A stretch of 64,000 bases of DNA from Aaosphaeria pasadenensis (Eukaryota > Ascomycota > Dothideomycetes > Pleosporales). The translations under genes were made by a program, and so were the position numbers. Each line of letters starts with the position of its first letter. Within the stretch, counting starts at the first letter, position 1. Below the pieces are notes generated by a model, which ran no database searches, was not told the DNA's origin, and saw only the letters and a program-made list of their open reading frames with translations. Positions 43,182 to 55,500 of the stretch are shown here, one piece after another. Location: assembly GCA_022813625.1 (NCBI GenBank), contig JAKLMB010000017.1:744001-808000 (forward strand), written 5' to 3'.

Positions 43182-43433
43182 GGAATTCCAAATTCATGAT
43201 TGAAGTACGAGGATGTACTGTGGGAAGAGAATTATCAATGAACGGAAAAATTCTTGCATACAAAGTAAGTATAATGTTAGTTTAAGCTTGCAACCTAAGG
43301 GATTCTGCTGCCACACAGTCCCGGCATCAGCGCCAGAAGCATGAGGGACTCTTCATATACCGAGTCAAGTTATGTAAAATATGCAAAGTTCAATCAGCCC
43401 CATTGTCTGTGCATGTCACGTGTCGCCTTGACT

Positions 43434-45306
43434 CTACTCCGCTCTCTTCTCCCCATCATCAGCAACCTCACCATTCTCCACCTCCCGATCAACAGGAGGC
43501 CTCCCATCCGTAACATCCCCATACCTCCCCCTATCGTACTCCCCAAAGCACGCGAAGTCGAAATCCACACGATCGATCTGCCTCTTCTGCGCGGTGTAGA
43601 AAGCGTCAATCTCGCACCACCCGTCGTCTCTATCCCCGCACTCATCGAGGCTCTTCCCTAGCGGGATGGTGCGCTGGTTGAGCACGAAGCGGACGTAGTT
43701 CGTGGGGCCGCCACCGTCGAGGTAGATTTGATCCGCGGGGACGGTACGGTTGGGGTTGACGGGTGCGGGGGCGTGAATGAGCTCGATGTCTAGTCTGCCG
43801 GCGAAGGGCTCGAGGTGGGAGAGGATGAAGTTGCGAGAGGGTGGGATGTGGGTTAGGGGCATGTGCCCGCTGAATTGGGTGAGGCCGAAGGCGACGAGGA
43901 TGCTGATGATGTTTGCATCGTGGGAGAAGTCGAGGTTGAGGGTTTGGTGGGTGGGGAAGGTGTGCGTGTTGTTGTCGAGGGTTAGGTTGATCTGTGCAGT
44001 TGGCTTGGTTATGGTGTGGTGGTGGAGGCGGGCGAGGACTTCATGGACGTAGCCTGCGTGGGTGGTGTCAGTATGTTGGGCGGATGGAAGTATTGCTGAT
44101 TGGAATGGTATATCTCGAGGAACTCAGAAGTCGAGCTGATGGAACTCACCTATACCGATAGCTCGTCCCACTGGGGAAGCCCAACCCACGCCAGCGTGGA
44201 ATCCAACATCCAGGCTGTACTCAAAGCCTTCCCATTCCTCCAAGGTGAAGAAACCACACCACGAAGAGAACCCAAGGCCTACGGTCTCATACGCACAGAG
44301 AGCCTGTGCATTATCTAGTATAGCTTAGTATACATAGGCTTCTTCAGTACCCAGTGATGATCGGGAATACTTACAAGTATCTTCCAGTGTCCAGTCCAGG
44401 TTACCTTCGAGGTTCTCCGTTATTCTTTTATGTGCATCTTGAAGGTACACATTGGCCCATGTCATGGTAGCTTTGTACAGTAAGTTAGACACCTTCCGTC
44501 GAGCTCATCCTCTGAAAATCACTTACCATTGTAACCAACGTCCCAATTTGAGTTCTCGCAGCCCTTATACCCGGCCATAGTATTGTTCAGTCCATCCTCC
44601 TCGATCACCAATTCCAGAGTGGCGTTCCCAGTCCACCCCAAACCAAAGAACCCAGCCAGGAAGTACTCTGCGCTTTCCAGCATCCTCTGCTGCGTCGTGC
44701 TTCTCACAATAATCTTACTTCCATTGTTGGGGTACAAATGTCCGTATTGATAGTAGTGCAGAGTTCCAGAGTTGAACAACTCTTGTTTACCGATGGGAAC
44801 CAATATCTCCGCACCCAATAGGAATTCCCACGAGTTGAGAAAAGACAGAGGCCCATGAGCTGTGAAGTTTCCTTTTGCAGCCATGATCTTCGCACCAAGC
44901 GTTCGTTCTGGTGCTCTGCCACTGAATTCGGGATATCGACTGCCATGCCGGTGGACCATATTCAACCAGGAGACGTTGGCGCCCGGGGGTATGGGGTACT
45001 CATTGACGCCAAAGCCGTCCGGATGGGGGAAGTAAGGGGAAAGGTTGGCAAGACTCTGGAAGATGTTCTGGTTTTCAGCGTTTCCTGGCACGGGAATTTG
45101 GGTCTCCAGGGGAGCATTCGGTATGTAAGACACTCCCGCGAAGGGTGCGAGATTGGTCTGAGCAAGCCATGGTGCTGCACCCGTTTGTGTAGGTCCTGGG
45201 TACAATGAGTCCTCTTTCCATGCGTGGATTATTCTTTTTAATCTTGAGTGGTTTTACCAGCAAAATGATGATCGGTTGTTTGGAAGTAGTCTGGAATGGA
45301 TGTTTT
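43434..45306 (-). CDS. histidine acid phosphatase (phytase-like), 5' end unresolved
   Basis: Recognised exons are 45306-45258, 45213-44527, 44470-44375, 44314-44150 and 44053-43434. The catalytic N-motif is WLNMVHRHGSRYPEF (near 44940) and the distal His-Asp pair is in NLDFSHDANIISILVAFGL (near 43920). Between them lie conserved phrases of the branch-2 histidine phosphatases (RSTTQQRMLESAEYFLAGFF; NAQALCAYETVGLGFSSWCG). These enzymes release phosphate from phytate or other esters, usually outside the cell, and several N-glycosylation sites are visible. The segment before the first listed exon needs another exon carrying the start and the expected signal or anchor. A candidate ends near 45525 (DQIPLRGEVHGVK, donor GTGAGT), but I could not confirm it. 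Confidence 0.85.
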
Positions 45307-48300
45307 TGATGCCGTTGGTGTAGCTAGTTACTGTCAGATCCGAACTTTGACCATGCTCATGTTTGGCTTGATATCTGGATTTCCAAGCTCTTGCATGAAA
45401 GAGAGAAGCCTCTTCTCTTTAGAGTCCGATACGTTGCTACTATGCCACCATTTATTTTTGCAGTCTGTTCATACCAGCAATCTCTCGACATGTTGAGATG
45501 GAAGAAAACCAATTAGGTACTCACACTTCACGCCATGAACCTCTCCTCGCAGAGGGATTTGATCTCTACCTTTATCAATGTTAGTTGTTGAGATTACAAT
45601 GGAGTACGAATTATATCGGACCATTATCGAATCCACCGAAGATCTCCAAAGCCCGTACGGCAAGTTCCAATATTGCAGGCATAGCTCTGCCAACTGCACT
45701 CACGAGCCGCCCAAGCAACGCGACTCGAGTAGATGTTTGATAGAACCACTATTGGAATCTACCGAGACAGGCAAGATTATTCGAGGTGGCGTGTCATTGA
45801 CTGACTATTCGGCAAGAACAGTGCACCGGATATGAAATGGCGGTGTTCTCCGACTGATGTCTTGATGTCGTTCAAGGGTCTGCTAATTGGGAGGTTGGAA
45901 GAGGCGTTGTTGGTCGCCTCGCAACTACCGGGGGCTAGTTTCAACATCATGAGCGCGCTATTGCCCGATCAGGTAACACTAAGAAACACTCGAAAACATC
46001 CATACTGTGTAGAAACGCAATCGCAACTGGACTTCCAGGAACTAGTGAACAGAAACTTGGAGAATGCTTTCGGTATGTCTCAACTGGAACACAATCAGAA
46101 TTGGTCTGCTTCATGTTCGGAAGTTTCCTCCGATCAAGTTCCTGCGAGAATCGGCTCAACCTGGTGCAATATATTGGATGTTGCTGCCCAATGACGTGCG
46201 AGTCATTCCGCCACCGACTGGACAATACATTATTATTGGAAACGCTGCATTATAGGGTAATATCATCTGATAAGTTCCAACGGAGAATACTCAAAATAAT
46301 CTTAAGACAACTTGATATATGGGATGTCGCGTCTCTAATATATCGATACAATAGCAACTCTGCGTGTACTCGTGTACATTTTGCCCGTTATTGACCGAAA
46401 CCTGACCGAACTCTTAACGAATACCAACCTCGATTCGTACCACCCCTTGTCGGATTTGTAGACACATGGAGAGATCGTAAGCCGTTCCACGCAAGTTTCA
46501 CTAACGGTTGCTCCATTTGATAGTTTTCGTTATCCCCATCGTACGTCAGAATCGCCTGTCATCCCCACCCGAATATTGAACCGAACTGGTCTGCAAGCGG
46601 TCCACCGTTGTGAGGCGACCCGTGGGGTTTCGAAATGAGGCAACTCCATACTCCGTACAAGTAGCCGAGTCTTGTTCGTAGCTTCGTCGGCGAAATAGGG
46701 TGCGAGACGAAAGAACCTGTTTGAGCAGAACGTGCAATGTATTAATCCCAGATACCAGGGATGAATCCTGTGTCTGCCCTGCATACTTACTGTCGGGCCG
46801 ATGTATACAGGCGCAGGGATACCAAGACTTGGATGAGTACACTGAAGGCATCTTGAACCAGGTCCCCAGCATCAATGGATTTTTCCGTTCGAGAAGAAAG
46901 GTGCCTAGAGGATGGGGTGGTGTAAGACATTAGCGCTTTCAACCCGCAAGTAGTCTCATGTGGTACACTGCAAATTAGAAATGGCTGCAAGAAGACCTGC
47001 GCTTCTTTGCCTCGCTTGAATCTGTTCATTTGATTCATCTCGTATCGCCATCGCAGCAGCAACTCGACGTGAAGAATAGCACCCTACGCGAATTTTTAGA
47101 TGATGCAGTAAAGCTCGGTTGGAGACATAGATCGGTGAGACCTCCTCTCCCCGCCGCAGATCAAATACATGCACCTACACCCACGACGACGCGATCATAA
47201 TCAATGCTACGCCATGCAGGCAGGCCCGCGATACAAGTATGGGCGACAACCTGACATCATTCGTTCGACGATAGATAGGCCACCATTCTTTTGACAACCG
47301 GTGGAAGCTGGAGGAGCATCTGTTCTCGCAAAGACGGATACGCCACAGCAAAACATCCCGTGTCGTCTCGTGAGCAACAGCTTATCCCACATTGTGCCAT
47401 GCGGCCGCTCTTATGGGACGCAAGGAGATGTACGAGACTCCGACCAACCACGGGTGCAGTTGCAGACACTTCCAGGAATGCGTTGCTATTAATGCATCTA
47501 CGCACCTGTCAATGTTGGAAGCGCCAATTGCAGTGGCTCACTCGCAAGTGATCATCGCTGTGCAAGTAAGCAGTGAATCGAGCATCTCATCCAGGGTAAA
47601 TGGAATGAAATGAGGGCGAATTACGGCAGTTCCAAATCCACTTGTGATACAAAGAGCACTAGATGAAGAGATTAGAGACAACGGGCTGCACAGTTACGAA
47701 GGCCGTAAAGGTTGAGAATATGGATCGGTAAGACCATGGAGGAAGAACTATTCCGCCCAAAGAAAGGTGGCACCGGCGCATGATAATCCGCGTCATAATA
47801 TCTTGAGGCGTGTATAAGATCGCCGGACCCGAAACGCATGGAAACACGTAAGGAAGGTAAAGTGTCGATTGCGAGATGGCTTCCAAGGCCAGGGGAACCG
47901 GGCAATATACCCTCCAGCGTCCACTTGACGGTTGGTAGAGATTTGGTGAACGATCTTCAACGGAGAATTCAATAGACGCTTCTGTCTGAAGCTACGCCTA
48001 GTGTAGCAAAGAGGTTTGAACGTTGAACAAAATGAGGACGTCGAGGATGGTTTCAAAGGGCAGAGCTCTCATGCCCCAAGCCGATCCCACTTAGCCATGT
48101 TTTCATTTGGGCAGTAGATCAGAATTTGGTGAGATGTGGGGTTGCCTAAAGAGAGAAATATTGTTGTAGTAAATTGGCGCTGCTGTGAGCTTTTGTTAGT
48201 GCACCAACGGGACGCATCCTTAGACAGGAAAGGTAGCAAACTATTCGGCCATGGGTCCCACATGTGACCTGAAATGAGATACGATAATGTATCCAAGGTG

Positions 48301-51300
48301 TACACAGACACGCAGGGTCCATAGGCAGCCGACCCGACGATCATGATACTCAAACTGTGAATGGCACCGGCGCCTGATGATTGATGACCCTAGACGACTT
48401 CCTCATATGTATTGACCTCATACTCTATCCCGTGCGGAAGGGATCGGCAGTGCATATTGTCTCATAGTGAAGGAAGGAAGGGAGGTTGGCAGCATCGCAA
48501 TTATACTTGTATGAAGAGAGCATGGTGTGGTGCGGCGTGCCGAGACGAAGTGGTAACGTTCAAAGTCGCCCTCTCCGCCGGCAACGTGGCCCAACGGCTT
48601 GCCGGCTAAGATGCGTAAGGATAACAAAGTGCATGAGCTTCAGGGAGATTCCCGTAGTACGGACTCGGAGAGTATGAACACACTTCTGGGAGACTTGACA
48701 TGCACTTCTAAGGGGAGGGGCACTGGGGCTCAACAATGGTGGAGAGGAGATGCTCGTACACGATAGCGGCATTGAGCGTGCATTGGAATCAGCAGCGGGG
48801 CGCGCTGTTCGCCATTCTTGAGGTAGTGGCTATCACGAACGAAAGTAACAAGTGACGGTTTGCAGACGGGCGAGTGGCATGGCAAACATTAGCGGGATGT
48901 TCGGAAATACAGCGGGGCCAAATAGAAGCAGAATAGACACGAAGAAGAAGAAGCACAGGGCAGACTGTCGACGTCAGGGCCTCCTTCCGATGGGATGGGA
49001 TGGTTGGCGTAGCTGGGGTGGACTGGGGGGGTGGGATGGATCATGGATGTATGGATGGACGGATATGATGGTGGTGGTGGGTCCGTCAAGGAAAGCAAGC
49101 TGAAGAATTATCATTACTGTATTATTGCCATCGGTATACGGGAGTGTGTGGAGTTTATAGCTGGGTGTCAGTGCTCTCGTCAGAGCTCCGTTGACGACGA
49201 CGACGACGACGACGACAACGACGATGATGGACTATTGTACTCCGTATTGTATTGTATGGTGATGATTGACGATGATGATGGTGGTGGACGTCGGGGTCGT
49301 CGTGTCGAGTCGTCGTGATTGTCGTGTGGTGGTTGTCGTCAAGTTGTATCAGAAGCGGTAAGTGGTAAGTGGTTAGAGGTGAATGAAGGAGTGAATGGTA
49401 AGTGGTTTTGCAGGGACGGATGGCTTCTACAGGGTTGACAGGGATGTAGACGTGCCAAGGATTACGCTAATTCCCGATCAGGGGCGATTGGCGACTCAAC
49501 GACGTCATTAGATCGACGGTGGAAGGAGGCCACAACATTCCCCCATTTCCCACCTCCAACCATCCTCAGCCTATCCTAACCGTCTATTACCAGTCACCAC
49601 CCTTACACACCCTCATCATCCTATCCATTTCCATCTCTTTCTGTCTATCCTGCAAATCCTTACCTCTTCTTGTCTATCCTGGTCCTGGGAGAGTCATTCC
49701 GCAGACGCCTCTCCTTCCCCAATCGACCAGGGTAGCAGCACAGTACCAAGCAGTAATACCGTCACATTCGCCCCGCGGGGGGGACAGGACAGAAACCGCA
49801 GTGACAGGTACGAGTAGAGCAGAGCAGAGCAAGAGTGAGCAGAGCAAAAGAAAGAAAAGGGATGATCAAAGAGATACCGTGCATGCACGCAGTTTGGGAT
49901 GAGAACACCAGTAGTATTGACGGAGACATACAACACCAAAGAAAGGAAACCATGAAACTCATACACGACACGCTACAACTTCAAAATCATCTAAAAAGAA
50001 AAAGGCAGCGCCTCGCTGTTTCGCCGAATCCGCCGTGAATCATTTCTACGAGACGCCGGCCTTGTTCTCGCAATACCGTGTTCAATTCACTAATTACTGT
50101 GTTTATGTGTCGATGAGCCTCTTTCAACTGCGGCTCCTTTTGCCCTGCGTCATCGCAACCTGTCTACGTCTACACTTTTTAGAGGCGCTCTAACCATTGT
50201 TGGTCCGCCACTGTCCTCGTACCCACGAACACTGACCATTTCCAAACACTCTTCCGTGTAACGTGCGTCTCTTTTTCCCCGAGCGTTTCCCTCCTCTCGA
50301 GTCCTCCACTCGTCTCTTCTCATCGAGCATTTGATTTTGATGAGTTGCTGCTGTTCCTGTTTTGCAACCAAGCATCCGCTCATCCTCACCGCCCACCGCT
50401 TATTTACTTGCCTGTCCAACCTAAGAACAGAGCCTGGCTTAGTGGACTCCGCGCCTGGTTTTGAGCACGCGGCCGTCGATCTACATACAAGCGGATCCAG
50501 TCAACCTACTCCCAGTAGCCAGTGATACGCGCCGCCAGCTAAGCTGTTGGGTCCGCTCCCTCGTCTGTCCGAGTGCTTGCAATACCCCCCAGGCAGTATT
50601 CGGCGTCAATCTGACGGGGTCCCACGCAACGCAACCGTGCAGTGCAGTTGCAGTGCAAAGGCGGGCAAACGACTTCAATAGTTGATTGCAACTTGACCCT
50701 CTTAATTCCTCTTGACCCTCAATACCCTCTTTTTTTTCAACTCTCCCTCCTTCCTAACTCTCATCATCCACACCAACGTCGCCTCTCTGGCTTCTCTTTG
50801 GCTGCACCTCGCCGCGCGCGCCATCACCCAGGTCCCACGTCGTCGGCTTTCTCTTCTCCTCCTCAACTATCTTGGTCCATTATTCTCCTACACAACGCAA
50901 GAAAACTCTTTCGTCTCGCGCGCTTACTTTCTCGGGGAGTGAGTGGTGGCCTTGTCTTCTCGGATTGTTATCTGTTACCGTCTCTCTGCACGCAGCCTGC
51001 CTGTCGCCGTTATTCACCACTGCCTACTCGTAGGAGGACCAACTACACCTCACTACTACTGTGTACTCCCTACCACACCCGACTACATCCATACTTCGAC
51101 TACTGGTCACTAGCCTGGCACGTCACACTGGCTCGGATAGCAGAAGAGGTGTTCTTAGTATCATTTAATTACTCGCGGGATATCAAGAGTGCATTACCGC
51201 ATTCCTTAGCCTTTTAACCCGTCAGGACTCAGGAGCGTACAGCAAAGGTTTGTTTGTAAGGACTCCACCCAGTCCGTCCGTTGCGAGCGACCTACAGACA

Positions 51301-51782
51301 GTCATCATCCAGGCGAGCAAGCATTCCTGCATTCCTGCTCCGCAAAGACTCCGAAAACAGGGGCACGCCTTCTCGGACCCTGGATTGTTAGCCGCTTCGG
51401 AAACCACGCCAACCTTGGATTATCTACCTGACTTGGCATCCGCTACCCACTGGATCTAACGGCATCTCTCAGCCGGCCAGCATCTACATCCTGCCACCCT
51501 GCCACCCTGCCCACATTTGCTCCCGCCGCACTGCACCATTCCTGCCCTGTCCTGCCCTGTCCTGCACTGCGCTGCACTGCACTACTGGACTGACTGTACT
51601 CTTTACTCTTCTGGTGCTGTACGGTTCTGCACACGCACTACTTTCTACTTTACTTTCTCTACCACTACTTCCATACCTAATACACTAACCTTAACTCCTC
51701 TCCACCACCTCCACCACCACAAGAAAAGATCGGACGGCAGGCGAAACTGCTCTACTGCACTGCGTACCTTTCTTCAAAAGAA
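45307..51782. other. long gene-poor stretch with simple repeats
   Basis: About 6.5 kb with no gene I can support. The first few hundred bases probably include the missing 5' exon of the phosphatase. Short frames occur on both strands but none has family motifs, consistent codon use or plausible splicing. Simple sequence is present: a GAC/GAT run near 49193-49230, GGTGG-type tracts near 49060-49290, and CTGCC/CTGCA runs near 51485-51590. The last kilobase before 51783 is pyrimidine-rich and may be a long leader of the SCOCO gene. Confidence 0.5.
49193..49230 (+). repeat. GAC/GAT microsatellite
   Basis: A run of GAC units followed by AAC/GAT variants lies in non-coding DNA. A second short run of GAT/GGT units follows near 49260-49290. 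Confidence 0.8.
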
Positions 51783-52577
51783 ATGTCGCAGCATCCTGCA
51801 TCGACTACTCCCTTCCCGTCTGTCACCACCGACCACACTTCCATTGACCGGAGACATTCCTACCCCGACGACATGAGCTCGACCTCGTCAACGTCGTCTG
51901 TCAGTGAACAGGACCAAGCCAAAACGGACCCCAACCAGCTCACCCGACCTCGTCTCGGGAGCAGGAAGTCGAGCGGAACCATCATCATACCACGCGATAG
52001 TCCTCAAGTCGAGCTTAAGGAGGAGGAATATGACGACGGTGATGCCAGGACCATGAGTCCGCGGAGGAGCAGTGAGGAGATCGAGAAGATGGGCCAAGAA
52101 GCCAGACAGGCACTCATGGAGTGAGTAATAGTTTTTCTTCTTCGTGTGCTGGGCAGACACTCGGGGTCCGCATACTTCAATGCGACCACTGTTCACGATG
52201 GATGACATCAATCATTCCTACCGTGTCGTCGGGGCTTCAGCACACATTACTATGCATTGCTGTGACTCCATGCTTACCTACCATCCTCCGAAGCCCTGGG
52301 ACACCTAGACTGACGACCTTCGCCAGACAAGCGAAAGCTCTTCAAGCAAGCCTACTGGAGATTGTAGACCGCGTTGAGATCGTTAAATCAGAGCACGAGA
52401 AGCTCGAGGGTGGCAACAAATTCCTCCAATCGTGAGTCCTGCCCCACCATCGTTCATTCTTCCGGCTTGCCTAATATCGTTCTTAGTTACATCGGTGAGC
52501 TCATGCAGACGAGTAAGATCACATCTGCAGGTGCTGCGAAGGGCAAAGGAAAAGTCAAAGGCCGAGGCATCAAATAA
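51783..52577 (+). CDS. short coiled-coil (SCOCO) domain protein
   Basis: Three exons (51783-52120, 52327-52431, 52487-52577) close in frame at about 177 aa. The N-terminal 110 residues are disordered, Ser/Thr-rich and acidic (MSSTSSTSSVSEQDQ; ELKEEEYDDGDARTMSPRRS). The last two exons encode a single helix, ALQASLLEIVDRVEIVKSEH, then GGNKFLQSYIGELM. This matches the short coiled-coil (SCOC) family, which ends in the conserved L-x-x-Y-I-x-x-L-M. A basic Gly/Lys tail follows (KGKGKVKGRGIK). SCOC in animals binds the Golgi GTPase Arl1 and FEZ1 and is needed for starvation-induced autophagy; a Golgi or endosomal role in fungi is likely but inferred. The first intron, 206 nt, is long for this genome. 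Met31 is another possible start. Confidence 0.8.
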
Positions 52578-55500
52578 CGGCCACAGCCAACTACATACTG
52601 AACCTCCTGCCTACGAGACTCGACATTCGGGCAGCATGGTGACAACAGTCGGCACTCCTCTCCGACATTATGATAATATCGCAAACACCCAATCCGCACA
52701 TCAGCATTATGAGGTGATCATTATCATTCACCGCCTCACAACATACACAACCTACACCACCCCGCAATACACCAATTGCGTTGCGTTTACAAGCGTTGCA
52801 TAGCGGCACGGGCTGAAACACTGGCGTTCATATTGTTCCCATTACATTACCTTCGACCACGATTATTCCTTCGATTCTCAACTCGAGCGATGCATTCGCT
52901 TCGCCAGACATTCCGCGGAACCAAGAACACGTTCCATCGACCCGAAAAAAAAAACCACCTAGACTTCATTTTCGCCAACCGGCTACACTCTTCTGCACAC
53001 GATACCTTTTTTCCCAATCTGCGGCATCTGCGACTGCGCTGCCCTTTTATGTCCACTTCACAGCATTACCACTAGGTTCATTGGGCGTTCATTTTGTTCT
53101 TCTGTAGTTTCCCCCTTTACATCGGCTTCAGGATTCTGGCGAAGCTCGGCGCATGGCGGAGTCATCTTTTGTCCTTTCTTTCTAATATTGGAATCATACA
53201 ACGCATGCAATTGCACGTTGTCTAGTTTGTCCCATGGTCAGGGTTATATTTCACGACTATTACCACTCGCTTAGCCGAGAGCAGAGAAAGAAGAGCCACT
53301 CGGTCCTTCCAGCCTATAGCTGATGCAGTATACTTTTTTCTTACTGCGTAACCAGTCTATGTAGGGCTCAATTGTGTGGAGGGTTTTGGACTATTAGTTC
53401 GGCCACTGATGGGGTCCCTTGTTTTATTGCTTAAATATATCCTAGGCTTCGACACATCGAAGCAGCGTTTGACAACTGGAATGGAACTCTTCACATAGCT
53501 ACTTGCTTGTCCGCTGATATCGTGGCTGTGTGAAATGAAAACGATCTGACGACGGCTTTCTGCTGCATAGAATTGAGCGTAAGGAACTTTCGAGCAAAAC
53601 CGCTAAGCCCTACAATGTTTAAGGAGATGGTGCATGCAGTTCGTATCAAACGGAAGAAGTCCATAACCATGGAGATGCGTATCCATGTCTTCGGGTCATT
53701 CCCCACGAGCAGCAGAAGCTCGGCTTCGAAGCCACCAAACCACTCCCACCACACACAGGCACAGGCACATACGTATTTGACGCCAAACGCACCCGCTCCC
53801 GAGAGCAAGCTGACACGGGAAGATACACAGTAGCGTGTCGAGTGTTCTCTTATTAATCGCGCCGTACAGGGCAAAGGCTCCCTTTCCCCTTTCTAGTCAA
53901 AGTGAACTACCTACCTAAGGCAGGTAAGAGCTTATCTAGGTATTTGTTGGAACCTGTGTCAAGTGGAGACATTGTGGACTCTACTTCTGCAGCATCACGA
54001 TTACAGACAGAGAAAGGACAGGAGGGAATACGGAGGCGTTTTAACTGTCATGGCATCCTACAGCACAGCAGGCAGAATGATCAGCTTACTTCTTCTATCG
54101 CGAATGAACTTGGTCAACCATAGTCATGAAGCCGCGTTCGTCGGAGTCCGAGTAGGACAAGTAAGAGCGCCTCCATTTTCGTTTTTTTCTTCCTGTCATC
54201 CATCATTCATTCCTGCAGGTAGTAGGTAGGCAAAGCGTGACATTATTTAGTTAACTGTTCTTCGATCATTACTGATCCATGTTGGGATAATTTTGCTCTT
54301 ACAGTCATGCACACTAATATCATTCGTATCCTCCCCTCGTGTACCATATCTCGGAATCTGTCACGCCGCATCTGAAGCCCCTCCTCCTCCCCCATCGGCA
54401 TATCATCGAGAGCGTCAAATAGTCTGATATCACCTTACCTTGTCTTGCCCTACTTTACCATACCATCCAATCACCCACCAATCGGTCCGATTCCAATCCG
54501 ATATGAAAACCAGCAAGAAAGCTTCAACCTCCTCGACAACTGAGAAATAATACAACAACATAAGCACGCAATGTCACAACGCAGAAACATCCCATCTCGT
54601 ATCAACTCACACGCAAGCGGCATAGCTCCTCCCACCTCCGATGACCCGAGCCCAATGACCCTCCTCGGGGCCCCTGCCAGCCTCGTAAAAAAACCGTAGG
54701 TAAAAGGTGCACGTGGAACAATTATCTGACGATACGTGCGTGCTTCCTTCCAAATACTTTGCTACAAGTGCCCTCCCTCCCCGAGCGCAGCCCGCCGCCG
54801 CCGGGCAGGCAACCCGCCTTTTCGGCCTATACGGTATGCCCCCCTCCCTCCCCGCGGTGGCCGCCACGAGCGTGAGCGAGCGAGCGAGGCGAGGCGAGCG
54901 CCAGCCCAAGCAGGCGGTGCCCACCACACCACATACCGCACCGCACCGCATCCGCGAGAGAGGGGGGGGACTGCCAATTTTCCCCAATTTCTGCACCCGC
55001 CATATGCACGGTGGTTTTCCAGAAACGGGTTTTTACCAAGGCTTGGGGAGGAAGGACGAAAGGACGAACGAATATCTGCATAACATTACAATAATATTAT
55101 TCGAGTATGCTTCCATGGGAAATTGGAAGAGAGTTGGAGAGAGGAATATCACTCCTTAGGTGACTATCTTGATTTGGACTTGGTTTGGCCTTTCGAAGAT
55201 GAGATCGAGATACGGGATCCTTTAGACTGGCGCTGGGTACATTCTATGCCGCATGCTTGGGACTAAACGAGGGACATCGTTGATTTAGGGGGGGAGGATA
55301 GGCTTTACCGATATTTTATCTACCCGTTAATTCTTCCACGTCTTCTTACCTTGACCGTTGACCATTTCCTCGCAAGAAATTTTCATTCGAACACGGAACA
55401 GTATCAAACCTAGAGAAAGAGAGCCAGCCTTCTCAAACACGGACGTGAGAAACAATGCAAGCCTAAACCTACCTTGGGTATCTGGTATTATTGCGATCAT

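Noticed and set aside
45578..46255. Successive plus-strand frames that might be exons
   Set aside because: No consistent splice joins or family similarity were found; part of this stretch more likely holds the 5' exon of the minus-strand phosphatase.
49519..50038. Moderate frames on both strands
   Set aside because: Simple-sequence content and no recognisable domain; likely untranslated or intergenic DNA.
54607..55159. Overlapping GC-rich frames on both strands
   Set aside because: Frames open on both strands at once in a GC-rich patch indicate composition, not coding; no motif or splice structure supports them.
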